From: Coprinus comatus | Taxonomy: Eukaryota; Basidiomycota; Agaricomycetes; Agaricales; Agaricaceae | Length of the DNA stretch: 64,000 bases | Reading direction: 5' to 3' | Assembly: GCA_034638255.1 (NCBI GenBank) | Contig: JAWPGT010000006.1 | Coordinates: 1 to 64,000, forward strand | Shown: piece by piece, positions 1-10,671 of the stretch | Position numbering within the stretch: position 1 is the stretch's first letter | How the letters are laid out: every line of letters starts with the position of its first letter | Made by a program: the position numbers and the translations under genes | Notes under the pieces: model-generated | The model's database searches: none | Seen by the model: the letters and a program-made list of their open reading frames with translations, nothing else | Told to the model about the DNA's origin: nothing

Positions 1-1384
1 TCATGATTTGTTCATATTGTTCATCAAGAACAGAGACAGATGCCGGAGCAGACACCTGATCATGCGGAGGTCGCATGTGAACATTATCATTCTCGTCAAT
101 AGAGACTACCGAATGCGGGGGACTAGGCTCACAGGCTGGACGAGAGGTAAGAACTAGACCATCGAGCGAAGGCAAGGCAGGGGGAGGTGTAGGCTCCATA
201 CCAAGACGACGTTCGTAGGACTTGAGCACCCGGGCCTTGGTCCTTTGCAATCGGGTCCTTCCCACGAGTTGGTTTGGAACCACGGTAGGAGCTTTATGCT
301 CGACTACCTTCTCGGGAGTGGACTCTCTAATTTCCTCAATAAAAGCACGAGTGGATTTGAAGGGACGGTCTAAAACGGTAGCAGCAGGAGAGGCGAAATT
401 GTTGAGCATGACGATATTAGAAGCAGCTGCATCTACCCCAGTAGTAGAGGTATTAGTGGTGTCCGCGGACTTAGCATTTTTGTTACCACCACGTTTTCCC
501 CGAGTCCTCTTCTTCTTTTTGTCCTCACCGGCTCCACCCTGTTGGGTCTGACCGGAACCAGAACCGCTGCCAGATTGTTGAGGTTGCGGTTGCTGCCCTT
601 GCGGGCGCGAACCTTGACCTTGGTTCTGGTTTTGGTTTTGGTTGTGTTGTTTAGGGCCTTTAAAGCCCTTCACACCCTGAGAACGTAAAGCGTTAGCTTG
701 ACCACGAGAGTCGAGCCAAGCGGACTGGATCGCTTCAGCAACGATCTGTACTGTGAGCCTAGAGAACTCAGAGCTTCCGTATCGAACAAGAAGAGAAGCT
801 CGAGTTGCATTCCATTGGTTTGGAATGCGCGTCAACAGCATGAGTGCTCGAAGGAGGTTGGGAACGATGATGGGAGGATTTGCAGTTTCGAGGCGAGTAA
901 AATATGAAGTGAACGTTGCGATCTCAGCCGAAGGATCTGCAGTGCCAGATAACCTAAAGCCGTCCGCTTTTGCCCACACCTCGAATGCAGTTCCTGCATT
1001 AAATGTGCCGTAGGTTGTTTGCAGGTGTTCCCAAAGTTCAAAAGAATAGACTCTTCCGTGATTTAACATTTCATCTGAGATTTTAGAGTTGATTAATCCT
1101 AAGGCAAAAGCCTCAGCATTATCGAATTTAGTCTGTTCTGCATCAGGAATTATCCATCTTGTACCAGTTTGTGTAGCGCGTGCGGGTGTATCATCCGTAG
1201 CAGCTCTGGCAGGAATGGTATATTCCTCAGATTGAGACTTTGGACTCTGTTTCTGTAGGATGATTTGTCCTACAGAATAACCGTCAATGATGATCATGTT
1301 TGCACAGTTGATCAGTTTCATCGACCACATAGGGTAGTCGGCTGAACCTTTGAGAACGGGCAAAGTGGGGATGAGCGCGGTCAT
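1..1384 (-). CDS. Ty1/copia retrotransposon Gag-like protein, 3' end beyond the window
   Basis: Reading frame open from the ATG at 1384 to the window edge (461 codons, no stop). The N-terminus contains the motif LKGSADYPMWSMKL, typical of copia-type Gag (DUF4219/UBN2 region). A helical Gag core follows, then a Q/N/G-rich linker (around 540-660) and a basic KKKKRTRGKRGG stretch that could bind RNA. An in-frame stop at 1427-1429 makes 1384 the first usable ATG. The primer-binding site and LTR upstream (1670-2067) confirm the element type and strand. Known for the family: Gag packages the element RNA in virus-like particles, and pol should follow beyond base 1. The frame looks young because it is intact over its visible length. 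Protease, integrase and reverse transcriptase are not visible here. Confidence 0.8.
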   Translation of the reverse strand, partial: MTALIPTLPVLKGSADYPMWSMKLINCANMIIIDGYSVGQIILQKQSPKSQSEEYTIPARAATDDTPARATQTGTRWIIPDAEQTKFDNAEAFALGLINSKISDEMLNHGRVYSFELWEHLQTTYGTFNAGTAFEVWAKADGFRLSGTADPSAEIATFTSYFTRLETANPPIIVPNLLRALMLLTRIPNQWNATRASLLVRYGSSEFSRLTVQIVAEAIQSAWLDSRGQANALRSQGVKGFKGPKQHNQNQNQNQGQGSRPQGQQPQPQQSGSGSGSGQTQQGGAGEDKKKKRTRGKRGGNKNAKSADTTNTSTTGVDAAASNIVMLNNFASPAATVLDRPFKSTRAFIEEIRESTPEKVVEHKAPTVVPNQLVGRTRLQRTKARVLKSYERRLGMEPTPPPALPSLDGLVLTSRPACEPSPPHSVVSIDENDNVHMRPPHDQVSAPASVSVLDEQYEQIM

Positions 1385-1669
1385 GATGATGAATTGGAGA
1401 TAAGAATCTACAACAAAACACATGTTAGCCTCATGTTGTAAGTCGCACATACGTGCGCCAGCAACAGTTCTGCGAGCTTTCCGTCTAACCGAGTACGGTA
1501 GTATGGAGCAAGCATCACACCAGAGAGGGAGAGACGAAATCTCTGAGGGCCTGGAACAGGACTCAATCTCTCCAGGTTGGTCGACGTGAACCACTCGTTT
1601 CCGAGAGTGAGATGACTTAACATGCTGAGAAGCTATGTGTCTCGTCGAACTCAAGGATCCATACTGGCT

Positions 1670-1686
1670 AGTCGGGGCCCATAACC
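1670..1686 (-). promoter_or_regulatory. Retrotransposon primer-binding site (half-tRNA iMet type)
   Basis: Directly after the LTR end, the minus strand reads GGTTATGGGCCCCGACT. This is complementary to the anticodon arm of initiator tRNA-Met (GGGCYCATAACC). Drosophila copia is known to prime from an internal half-tRNA in the same way, so this fixes the family and the LTR boundary. Confidence 0.7.
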
Positions 1687-2067
1687 TGTTGAAAGCAACG
1701 CGTATGCATGTAGACATAGCAATATAATGATACGCACGAAGTGGTAGTTAGTATGTTTGCTTGGTGGAGAGAATAGAGTGTAAGAGAACTTTGTAGTTCG
1801 AGAACTGTAGAATACAAGAGAGAAAGTACACTACTTATATGATAATAAAGTGGTCCGTGCTACGACTAGAAAGGAGTCAGGTGTCTACTACGTGTCAGGT
1901 AATTATACATGAAACAGGAGTTGATACAGGGGTTGAAACACATAGGTGAAACGCTAACTACAACCAATAAGGAGCTGCCACATAATGCAAAGCGTAATGA
2001 AACGATGAAAGTGAAACGAAATGAAAATGTCATGTGACTATCTAATAATAGTCCGTATTTTCCAACA
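1687..2067 (-). repeat. 5' LTR of the copia element (381 bp)
   Basis: On the minus strand the LTR starts TGTTGGAAAATACGG at 2067 and ends in CAACA at 1687, giving TG...CA ends and a copia-like 5' start. It abuts the primer-binding site. A TATA-like stretch (ATCATATAAG on the minus strand, 1834-1846) would serve as the LTR promoter. The partner LTR lies outside the window, so the target-site duplication (expected to begin TACAA at 2068) cannot be checked. Confidence 0.65.
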
Positions 2068-2104
2068 TACAATATATATTTCAATTTTCTAATATCTATT
2101 ACAG

Positions 2105-2757
2105 AACGATACCCAAAGACATTATCCCAACTTGCAACATATATATCCGAACCTCAATTTGAGCATCTTTTCCTCGAGCATCTATTTACCCTTCGACATC
2201 CAACCCGAGAAATCCCAGCAGATCCAAGCCAACATATCCGTTTTGTAGGAAAGATTCATGTGTTTCATTCAGCAGTTGCTCGATTTTACGCACCTAGTGA
2301 TGCCTGTGGTGCGGGTGGTATGCAACGACAGATCATACGGTGTAATCCTATGTGGGGTAGTCGAGCAAGAATGGATACTGTATTCGTGGCACAGAATGAT
2401 GAGCCTGGAATGCCTGGAATGCTTATTGCACAACTTCGCCTCCTATTCTCATTCACAGACCCCTATACTCAGTCAAATCATTCATGCGCACTCGTGAACT
2501 GGTTTCCTACAGTTGGAGATGAGCCCGATCCTGTTACTGGTATGTGGATGGTGGAAAGGGAGGTTTGTGATGGTGTCCGGCCCCTGCAAGTGATATCTCT
2601 TGATACTATTGTTCGAGGTGCACATCTTCTTCCTGTTTTTGGACATGGTCGTTTGCCAGAAGGATTCTCCTATACAGACTCACTAGAAGCTTTTAAGAAT
2701 TATTTTGTAAATCCTTATATTGATCACCACGCCCATGAGCTCCTTTCGGTAACGTAG
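2105..2757 (+). pseudogene. Plavaka-type transposase, C-terminal exon remnant
   Basis: A 217-codon open exon follows an acceptor (CTATTACAG) at 2096-2104 and ends at TAG 2755-2757. Motifs match the C-terminal region of Plavaka (CACTA-related) transposases of Agaricomycetes: KIHVFHSAVARFYAPSD, CGAGGMQRQ, a DTVFV strand, VNWFPTVGDEPDPVTGMWMV, and YIDHHAHEL near the end. The start lies in upstream exons that are missing here, because the copia LTR ends only 37 bp before the acceptor. Inference: the retroelement inserted into the last intron, so the transposase is split. The catalytic domain is not in the window. A truncated relic is the simplest reading. Confidence 0.7.
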
Positions 2758-3149
2758 ACTTCAAGTATAGATTGTTTGTATTATGGGCATTAAGGAGGTA
2801 GTATAAGGAGGTTGAAAGGTAGTGGTAGATAGTACTCGCTCTCTCTGGGAGATTTCGCCTGTGTTTGGGGGCTAATAGAGCCCTGGACGACTGAGTAGAA
2901 GTCCTGAGAAAGTCGGTAGAAACCGTGAGGCAATACAGTCACGTGTTTCCGGACACTTTCTGACTTGTGCACTTGCCCACTTGGCAAAACCGCAAAAGTG
3001 CCAAAAAGTGAAAAAGTAAATTGTGGATTTGCTGATGTGTTTAGAGAGCAGCATATATCCAGAGCTTTGTATACGGACACAGAGTCCCAAAGAATGTTGC
3101 GTCGCCCCCCGAGGACTGGAATCTCTCAGCCACCAAAAACAATATTATA
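2758..3149. other. Intergenic, possible Plavaka 3' terminus
   Basis: No gene seen. Between about 2945 and 3020 there are clustered ACTTG/CACTT-type words and a stretch ending GCCAAAAAGTG. This would fit the subterminal repeats and AGTG 3' end of a CACTA-like element following the transposase remnant. It is a suggestion only, because the partner terminus is not in the window. Confidence 0.3.
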
Positions 3150-6100
3150 TACAGCAGTATCAAGAAATGTACAAATGCCAAGTAAATCACAAAAGCATAA
3201 AACACCAAAACTTCACTCCAAATCACGCCAAGGTTTATCTACACCAGCATCTAAATCCTCATCTCTCGTCTCTCCCAATGTCAAACTTTCCATCCTACGT
3301 GTGAAATCATTCATATCCAAAGTCGCATTTTCCCTAATAGCAGCATCATAATTCCCTGTTTCGTCTATGGGTTGAGATGGATCCCAAGGAATACTAGGTC
3401 CTTTCCATCCACCATTATCATGTATGTAATTGAGGAATGATCGCCAGAGTGGGTCCAGTCCGAGAACCTCTGGATCGCCTACTATAATTAAAAGTGCTTT
3501 TGCCCTCGTTACCGCAACTGAATATGTATGATTAGATTTTTTTAAAGTGCTCTTTATTGGCTACTTACCATTGAAGCGTCGTGGACTGGCTACAAAGCCT
3601 AGAGTATGTCTAACATCATACGTCACATACTCTTTGCTACTTCTCACAGTGGAGATGATGATAACTTTGCGTTCCTATTAGTAGATCCGCGTTAATACCA
3701 TTGTAATTCAAAACCAATATAAAACATCTTACCTGGCCTTGGAACTCTTCGACGGATCCGACTTTGACCTCATCAGCACGATTCTTAAGAGCTTTACGGA
3801 TTCTTTGGCATTGTGCGTGATATGGAGCAATGACACCTATATCCTCATCCCCTAGAGTGGGTCTCAGTAAAAAGGAAAAAAAAGAGACAACATAAGAACT
3901 TACTTGTCCTATATACGCGGTCAGATTTCAACTGTTCGATATAAGTTCTGACTTGAGTAATTTCGTCCACATTGAAGAACGAAGGAGATGTTGATTCTCT
4001 ATCATCCTTCCCTTCCCATACACAGCATGGAAAACGATAGGGAAATCCTTCTTCGGCAGGTATGCAGATCCGAGGTAAGCATTTATATCTTTTGTAAAAC
4101 CACAAGCTTGAAGTTCGCCATTATAAAACCTCTTATTCGGGAATTTGAGTATGGCATTGTGAGACCTGAAATTCTTGACAAGTTTGACAATACTGAAAAA
4201 CCATACTTTAGTAAGTCATTCGAAGATGAAACGAGCCCTAACAAAATACGAATACATTACCTTTTCCCATATCCAACCGGAATCTCATACGGTGGCCTAT
4301 CCATCAACCGCTCTAAATAACTCACTTCTAAACCCAACCGACTCGCAAGCCCCGATCTAATAATTGGACCCAACTGTTTCGGATCCCCAGAAAGAATAAT
4401 GTTCGTCGACTGATCTGCCATGGTTTTAATCGAGACATAAACCTCTGGCTCTGTCGCTTGACCAACTTCGTCAATGAAAATATGACTGAAATGTCCCCTT
4501 GCCATTCCTATACCTGAGACGATAGATGCTGAAATACAGGTGGTGACGATAACTCGGAACTGTTTCATTGTCGCCATTGGTGGGACTGAAAAACAGGGTC
4601 GAGAAACGCCATTGTCACGATAATAAATGTAGGACTCGAGCTCGTCGGGGACTTGATTCCTGTTACGAGATGGAGCGTACATTCGGAACATTTGATCTTT
4701 ATTTAATAAGTCACGGAGTCGAATGGCAATCAGATCGGCGGCGGAGTTGGAAGGTGCACATGCTAGAATTTTGCAAGTGGGGTTCTTCCTCAGAAGTTGC
4801 TTGATCGCTTCCACGATAGTCACTGTCTTTCCGGTTCCGGGGCTATAAAGTAGGCATGTCGGTAACCCGTCAATGATTATCAAAATGTGAGAACTTACGG
4901 GCCAAAAACAATGAATGGGAGGGATCCTGGAGCAGCTTGAAGAATGGACGAAACAGCTTGAATCTGGGGTGGATTTGTCGCGAGTAAATTGTTAAAAAAT
5001 GTCAGGTTGGCAGTTGGAATGGGAGTTATCGGTAGATGTGATGAATCTGGGAATAGGACCCGAGTTTGTGTGAATGATGCATTGAGCGCTTTATGTTGTC
5101 GTTGAAGCGGAATCCGGTTGAATTTGAAACGAATGTGATACTTTTGAGTGCTTGACCACCCCTTAAACGACTCGTGAAATCGCAGACGCACTTCGCATTG
5201 TTGTACGAGGTGAACATGACCTTCGTACCAATGACCTTCTTGGCTAGTGTTCGCCCTTACAAACATGCGATCGCCTGGTAAATCATATAGTCACAGGGTT
5301 AGCTGAATTATGTGTGAACGACGTACCGACGAGGACGCTTGGACGTTTTTCTGCCAAGCCAGGAACCACCAAGCTATTCAGAATAATAAATCAATATGGA
5401 GGAAATGACGGAGTCAGGAAGAATCATACTGATAGTATGGGTGGTTCTGTGTCAATGAGGCATCTACCATATCGTATCGTTCAAGATCTTGCCTGTAGAA
5501 ACAGAGCGTCAATATATTTATTCCGAATATAAACAACTTTTCCAAGAAAAACTTACTCCATCTTGAACTCTTCAATCCATAGTAATATCTTCATGTGTTG
5601 ACCAAGCGACTCGGGACCGAGATTTCTTGGTAAGAACGCACGTTGAATATTTTTCACATTTTCATTCGAAGCAGTCGACGAGACCATGAGGGAAGCAAGT
5701 AGTTGGTTGGGAATTGCCGCTTTCTTCAATTTACCAACATATGGGATAGCGTTCAAAGAAGGTGGCCGAACACCCTCTACGACTCTCGTCTCAGGCTCCC
5801 TTGGAACTCTAACACGAGGAACATAGGGGGCTCTTGGTTTCAACTCTTCGTGGAGGGAGGAATCTCCAATGATAGCTTGGGCAACTCGCGTAATCATGAA
5901 TTGTTTATTGAGTGTTTCATCTTTAAGTAGGATTTCTATTCTGTCCGTATATCTTCCAATGTATTCTTGCCTAAGCGAAACATTGATTTTGATAGATTTT
6001 GAAGTGGTCAATTCCCGAGATGAGCCATCGATGGTAACGACAAAGCTAATTGCGCAAGCTGAATTGTACATCGGGGATGGAGTAATGAAATGCTCACGCA

Positions 6101-6895
6101 GGTTGTTTCAGTCTGTCCCGACGAGAAACTCCTAAATCCGAACTTGCTGTCACATGTACCAAAGTTATCCTCGCCAAAGGTGAGGTTGAGTGAATTGTGA
6201 GAGCCTTAATAACACCTCGTTGAGCGGCAATCGGATCGACAATGTTAAAATCCAGACTGCCTTGAACAGTGACGTCATTCTTGTCCTTTTCCGTTTCTTC
6301 TTGAACTGCTTTATATGAGGCATACTCTTGGCCAAGACGGTGTCGACGACTGTTTATATGTGAAGTCCAATTGTAATTTGGAAGGTAGATCTGGCATACA
6401 GCACAGAACTTGAAGGAGTCGACCCATGCTCCTTCGGGGATATGGTGGTCTGGTTGGACATTGTCGACAGAAATACTGCGTTCTCGTGCTGCCCGTTTAT
6501 GCTTTTTTGTGGACACATGTACCGACCATTGGGCTTGAAGTACCGCTTGCTGGCAAATGGGGCAGTAGACCATCCCGTGAGGATTTTCAGTCCCAGCCCT
6601 AGTGATGTGTCGCCTAGAGGTGCAGTGCTGTTCATAATCATTCTTGTTTTGAAATACCATGTTGCAGATATCACAAACAAGAACGTTGTGGTTGTCCCTG
6701 CACTGGGGATTATTGCAAGAGCCCGTAGTGATAATTGCTTGACAGTTCTTCATCGTGGAGAAGAAGTGGGGGAGGTAAACATCAAAGAAGCGCCGGTCAT
6801 TGATTTATACCTTGTTAATAGCTGCGCAGGGACCCGTGAACTTTGATTCTTTGAAGGCTAACGCTCACCGGTTACCGCGGCGTTTCTTCACACGT
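3150..6895. repeat. Left arm of a ~3.75-kb inverted duplication
   Basis: The reverse complement of this interval aligns from end to end with 26353-30108, including all ten exons, all nine intron positions, ~110 bp past the stop codon and ~130 bp upstream of the start (shared CCTGCGCAG and ACGTGTGAAGAA words). Exon lengths are identical except exon 1 (656 vs 648 nt) and exon 7 (289 vs 284 nt). The helicase exons are about 95% identical in protein; the finger exon is much more diverged. The two genes point outward, away from the ~19.5 kb between the arms. Confidence 0.9.
3213..6753 (-). pseudogene. SDE3/MOV10-like RNA helicase, left copy, frameshifted in exon 7
   Basis: Ten exons (minus): 6753-6098, 6045-5557, 5492-5430, 5373-5327, 5274-4899, 4842-4261, 4192-3904, 3851-3733, 3674-3569, 3517-3213. 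Repairing one indel gives 1,008 aa. Exon 1 encodes three U1/JAZ-type fingers (C-x2-C-x11/12-H-x5-H, e.g. CDICNMVFQNKNDYEQH). The SF1B helicase core shows GPPGTGKT (motif I), SNSAADL (Ia), FIDEVGQA (II, usually DEAG), GDPKQLGP (III), NFRSH (IV), EEFQGQ (V) and VAVTRAK (VI). Known role of the family: ATP-dependent RNA unwinding in small-RNA silencing and transposon control. A 5-bp duplication of GGAAG near 4006-4017 shifts the frame after VYGK, before motifs V and VI. As it stands it should give a truncated protein, unless the read is wrong. All splice phases agree. Confidence 0.85.
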
Positions 6896-7002
6896 GGCGC
6901 ACATATTCCGAACATCACGGACATCATGACCCTCTCCTTTCTCTCTATCTTCGCCTAACCATACTGCACCTCACCTACACAACTAGTCACGCAATGCTTG
7001 AA

Positions 7003-9595
7003 AGATTAATTTTAGTGGCGATAGGCTTGAACAAAGCTCTACTATAATGGGGCAATACGTTCTGAATCAAGCACGCTCATGTGTATGGCCATCTTTGTGA
7101 AGCTAGATCCAAAACTTAAAACCCCAGAAACCTATGAAATCGCATTCAAACGACTATCATGTACGATAGCCTCCAAAGCACTCCAGTGTCGGGTGAAAGA
7201 GAAGGGGAACAAGACGGTTTGAAACAGATGGAAGAGACTCTTTTTAGAAGATGGGAACTACTAGGAGATTGTCACGTCAAAATTGGGGATAGAAAGGTGT
7301 GCTACTCAAGTTGATTTCACCCACTATTGTTCTGATAACAGCAATGTAGAATGTGTATACCACATTTCTTCAATGCATTGGAGCATTTCCATATCAAATA
7401 CACGATTTAGCTGTCTCTGCGAACAAGAACCCACTATCTTCTATATTCGCTGGCTCAAACGCTTCTTTCAAGCAATTGGCATCAATGGTGGAACGAATTA
7501 CTTATCCCGGATTTAATGAGTTACTTGTTCCCCTCAAAAGATTTCTCTTGGTTATTTAATGCCCAGATTACCTGGTTCTTCCTGGGATACATCATCAATA
7601 GGACTTCTAATTGAACAGCAGGTAGAATGCTTGGAACAACGCTCTTCAAAAGATTCCATACAAAAAGGGGTGAAATGTCTTTTGGAGGAGGCCTTGAAGG
7701 TTTATGTGACAGAAAGCCAGATGCCAATACGCAGAACACGGGTCTTGTTGAGACTATTGGAAAACTTGTATCACACAGAAGATGGCCCGCCTTTTACGCG
7801 TATCTAGATTATGGTTCAAGAGGTCGAAGATCTACTTTCCAAAGAGGTGAGTTACAAATTATATCAAGTTTCATCATTCACTTATATTCCTACAGGATCT
7901 CGGGAAAGACGCCAAGCTATCTTCTTACAAGGATCAATATACCATGCATCAGCTTATCTATGGTTGTTGTTACATGCATACCGAGCGACGATTGAGAATC
8001 AAGGATTAATGGTGTCTGAGCACGTCGGCCTTGCTTGCTGTATCTTGCGTTCGAGTATATCTCCACCTATACAGAGTCCTTAGGTACTCAGAAAATCACT
8101 AATGCCACAACAACCCGTGAGGACGACTCGAAGGAGGGCCGCCGCTATTACCACAACCACTACCAAAACTACAACAACAAAACAACGACTAGGGTGACAA
8201 CGACGACGACAGCGGCAAGAAAGGCAACCTCGAGGAACCGGTTACTCCTCATCCCAGACGCGCAGGTTTGTAATTTATTTTTCTTACATATATCCGTGGT
8301 CTCATGTTTCGATAATAGCTCTCCAGCCCTTGTCTATGAATACCATTACTCCAACTAAAACCAAGACAAAACCAAAACGCACAATACTGTTTGACGACTC
8401 CGAAAAGTTACCAGGACTACTCCGTGAGTGTTTCATATGGGTGTTTGAACGTTTCTCTGATACCTATGTAGAGACGGTTGCACGAGTTCTTGAATTACTT
8501 TCACTTAGCCTACCTAAAGTACAAATTCTAGACATATCTCGAAAGCTCGCCGAGGTATTTCATGTGAAAGTAATTCGTTGACGGTAATTCATTTTTACTA
8601 CCTATAATGCCAGAAACTGATATATTTATAGCTTATATATCTGCGTCGTTGGATCTCGATCATGAATATATGCGTATTAGAAAAACACGACGGACGACTT
8701 CGATTTTCAATCAAGCTCTAGAAACAATACGGAATGGTCAAGTTTCTGATGAAATGACTACTGTGTTTTTACTTGGTTTGCGGAATCTTTGGCTCTTGTT
8801 GAGAATATGCCGCGGAGGTGAGTATATGCGTTATTTTGTTAAATATGACATTGTTTAACAAAAAATTTGTTTATAGTACGACCGTGTATTGCGAGGCAGT
8901 ATCAGTGAAATGATGGAACTATCGTCACCTTTGAAGTTGTATTGCCAATCTGTACCTTCAAGGTATCGATCATACACCCAGATCCCAAGTCACTTTCTAC
9001 ATCTCAAACGGAGAGGTAACCGTCGAATTGGATAGTTATTCATATCAATGTAACGGAAGATATGAATACATTGTTTGTTTCAAGACAAGAAGGAGGATCG
9101 AGTGGTGATGGTTTGGTGTTTTCGGTACCCTTAAAAAGTAGAGGGGATAATGGAAGTGGGGATGATGAAGAGGAGTATTCAGTTTTAATGATGCTTTGGT
9201 TGAGTTGAAGGAAATTGTTAGGTTGAGTGATGAAGGTACTAAAGGTGCTGTTAAGACTAAAGAGGATGAAGAGGCTAGAGTGGCTTGGTGGAAACAGAGG
9301 AGAGAAGTTGGATTTGAAGATGAAGAGTTTGTGTTTGATAAAATCAAATTGACACCGGAACATGTCAAGAATTGGAAAGGAGAGCGTGTTGGAGAAGGAG
9401 AAGAAGAGCGTGATAGTAGGATTTCGGTTGTTGAGGCAATTTCTCAAGCTAGGAATGCTTGTAAACTTAAGTATCTCACTGGAGCTGCACCTGTCGTTTA
9501 TAGCATACCTTTTCATCTTGAATTCTTATGTTTTTATTTGTTCTTTGACGACTTTGATTTTATTTTCTGAGAATTTTCTTCAGAAATGTTATTGA
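7003..9595 (+). pseudogene. Separase (ESP1) fragments, degenerate
   Basis: Recognisable separase pieces in changing frames: RTRVLLRLLENLY near 7735; EVEDLLSKE spliced (GTGAGT...CTACAG) to DLGKDAKLSSYKDQY near 7900; KTPKR-like basic linker and LFDDSEKLPGLL near 8380; LDLDHEYMRI, IFNQALETI and QVSDE near 8650-8750; then FAESLALVENMPR and TVYCEAVS split by shifts and introns at 8780-8910. At 9048 it jumps to the C-terminal peptidase-C50 region (VTEDMNTLFVSRQEGG, NDALVELKEIVRLSDEG, WWKQRREVG). The catalytic His and Cys are absent. Several single-base shifts and in-frame stops (e.g. 8000s, 8915, 9205) rule out a working protease. Separase cleaves cohesin at anaphase and is essential, so an intact copy must lie elsewhere. 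The assignment rests on remembered family motifs. Confidence 0.6.
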
Positions 9596-10671
9596 TTAGA
9601 GTGGCTTTAGGTATGCCTAATCAAATCCAGACACGAGAAAAGGTTTTTGAAAATGAAAAATCCGTAGGATATTCCGAATTACTCACTTCTTCACCATCAA
9701 CAGACATTGAATCATCGTCCTGAACTCCATCGTCACCTGATCCTTCTTCATCTTCGTCAACGTGCACAGAATCATCATCAGAACTGCGCTTAAATGGATG
9801 AGGGATTAATTCAGTGCCAAACTAGGCGCTGGCAATCATGAGGCCCAAACGTGTTAATCTTGTCTCGTATACGTATGCGTTTCTATAAATTTCTTTCGAC
9901 ATGAGGCTCAGGGCTTGCTAGTTTCATGTTTCTAGTGAGGTAAAGAAGATTCAGTTTGGGGATGGTGTGAATACGGAGAATCCATTCCACATGCCGTGCT
10001 GCATATGTCTTCTAACATGCCAGGACGGTCCAAATTTAATTTGGGCCTGTTGAATGTCAAGATTCTTATCTCAGGGTAAATTAAAACCCTTTGGCTCTCA
10101 ATCACCGTTAATTTGCATGGAGAGCTGTATATATTTCCGAAGATGAATACATAACTATTGTGTTGGAGTGAACAAGGTGGTCATTCCTTGAATGAGATCT
10201 CCTCTAGTACGTGTACAAAGGCTATGATATTTTCTCCATGATTGATAATGCATCGAGGACCGAAGTATGCTGAACGAGCCGAATAACAACTCCTCATGTA
10301 GTAGTAGGCGCCAGACAAAATGTGTAGTAAGTACGTGTTTCCAATCACTGATATAGTATAGGGAATACTGCGCGTTGAATGTTTACCTTGAGGTTCTTAA
10401 TACCCCATCCACGAACCATCTGCCTTCCTACCTTTCAACGACTGCTTGAGCAACCACAAATATTTTTGTTATGTCTAATTTACCTTGTGGGGTGCGTTGT
10501 GATTCACTTCAACCAGAATAAATATCCTGACGTCCTCAAGCAGTTCTTTTATTTGATTTTACTTTGAATGATTACTGACAGCAGGTATGTGATCATGACA
10601 GCTTCGAAAGGCATAGATCCGGTAAGCAGTGAACTCGTTGGAGGGTCATCAGTCAAAACAAATCCTTATAT
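9596..10671. other. Intergenic, no confident gene
   Basis: No convincing coding sequence apart from the short acidic exon-like piece at 9687-9783. Base composition is ordinary AT-rich. The 5' leader or first exon of the DUF6535 gene may lie near 10590-10670: a short frame with an ATG near 10597 precedes it but ends in a stop, so I do not join it. Confidence 0.5.
9687..9783 (-). pseudogene. Orphan acidic exon fragment
   Basis: On the minus strand a 97-nt stretch lies between an acceptor (AAGCGCAG) and a donor (GTGAGT). It reads SDDDSVHVDEDEEGSGDD then SMSVDGEE, a serine/acidic low-complexity segment. No partner exons are seen on either side. It looks like a stray exon of a nuclear or chaperone-type protein, but the composition is too simple to assign. 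Confidence 0.3.

Noticed and set aside
4006..4017. Possibility that a cryptic intron removes the 5-bp duplication
   Set aside because: There is no donor/acceptor pair within ~80 bp that restores the frame and keeps the conserved residues; the right copy has no intron there.
3988..4320. Plus-strand open frame opposite the left helicase gene
   Set aside because: It is the antisense shadow of helicase exons 6-7; it shows no independent codon bias or domain.
8035..8358. Thr-rich open frame
   Set aside because: It covers the low-complexity basic linker of the decayed separase and crosses an intron; not a separate gene.
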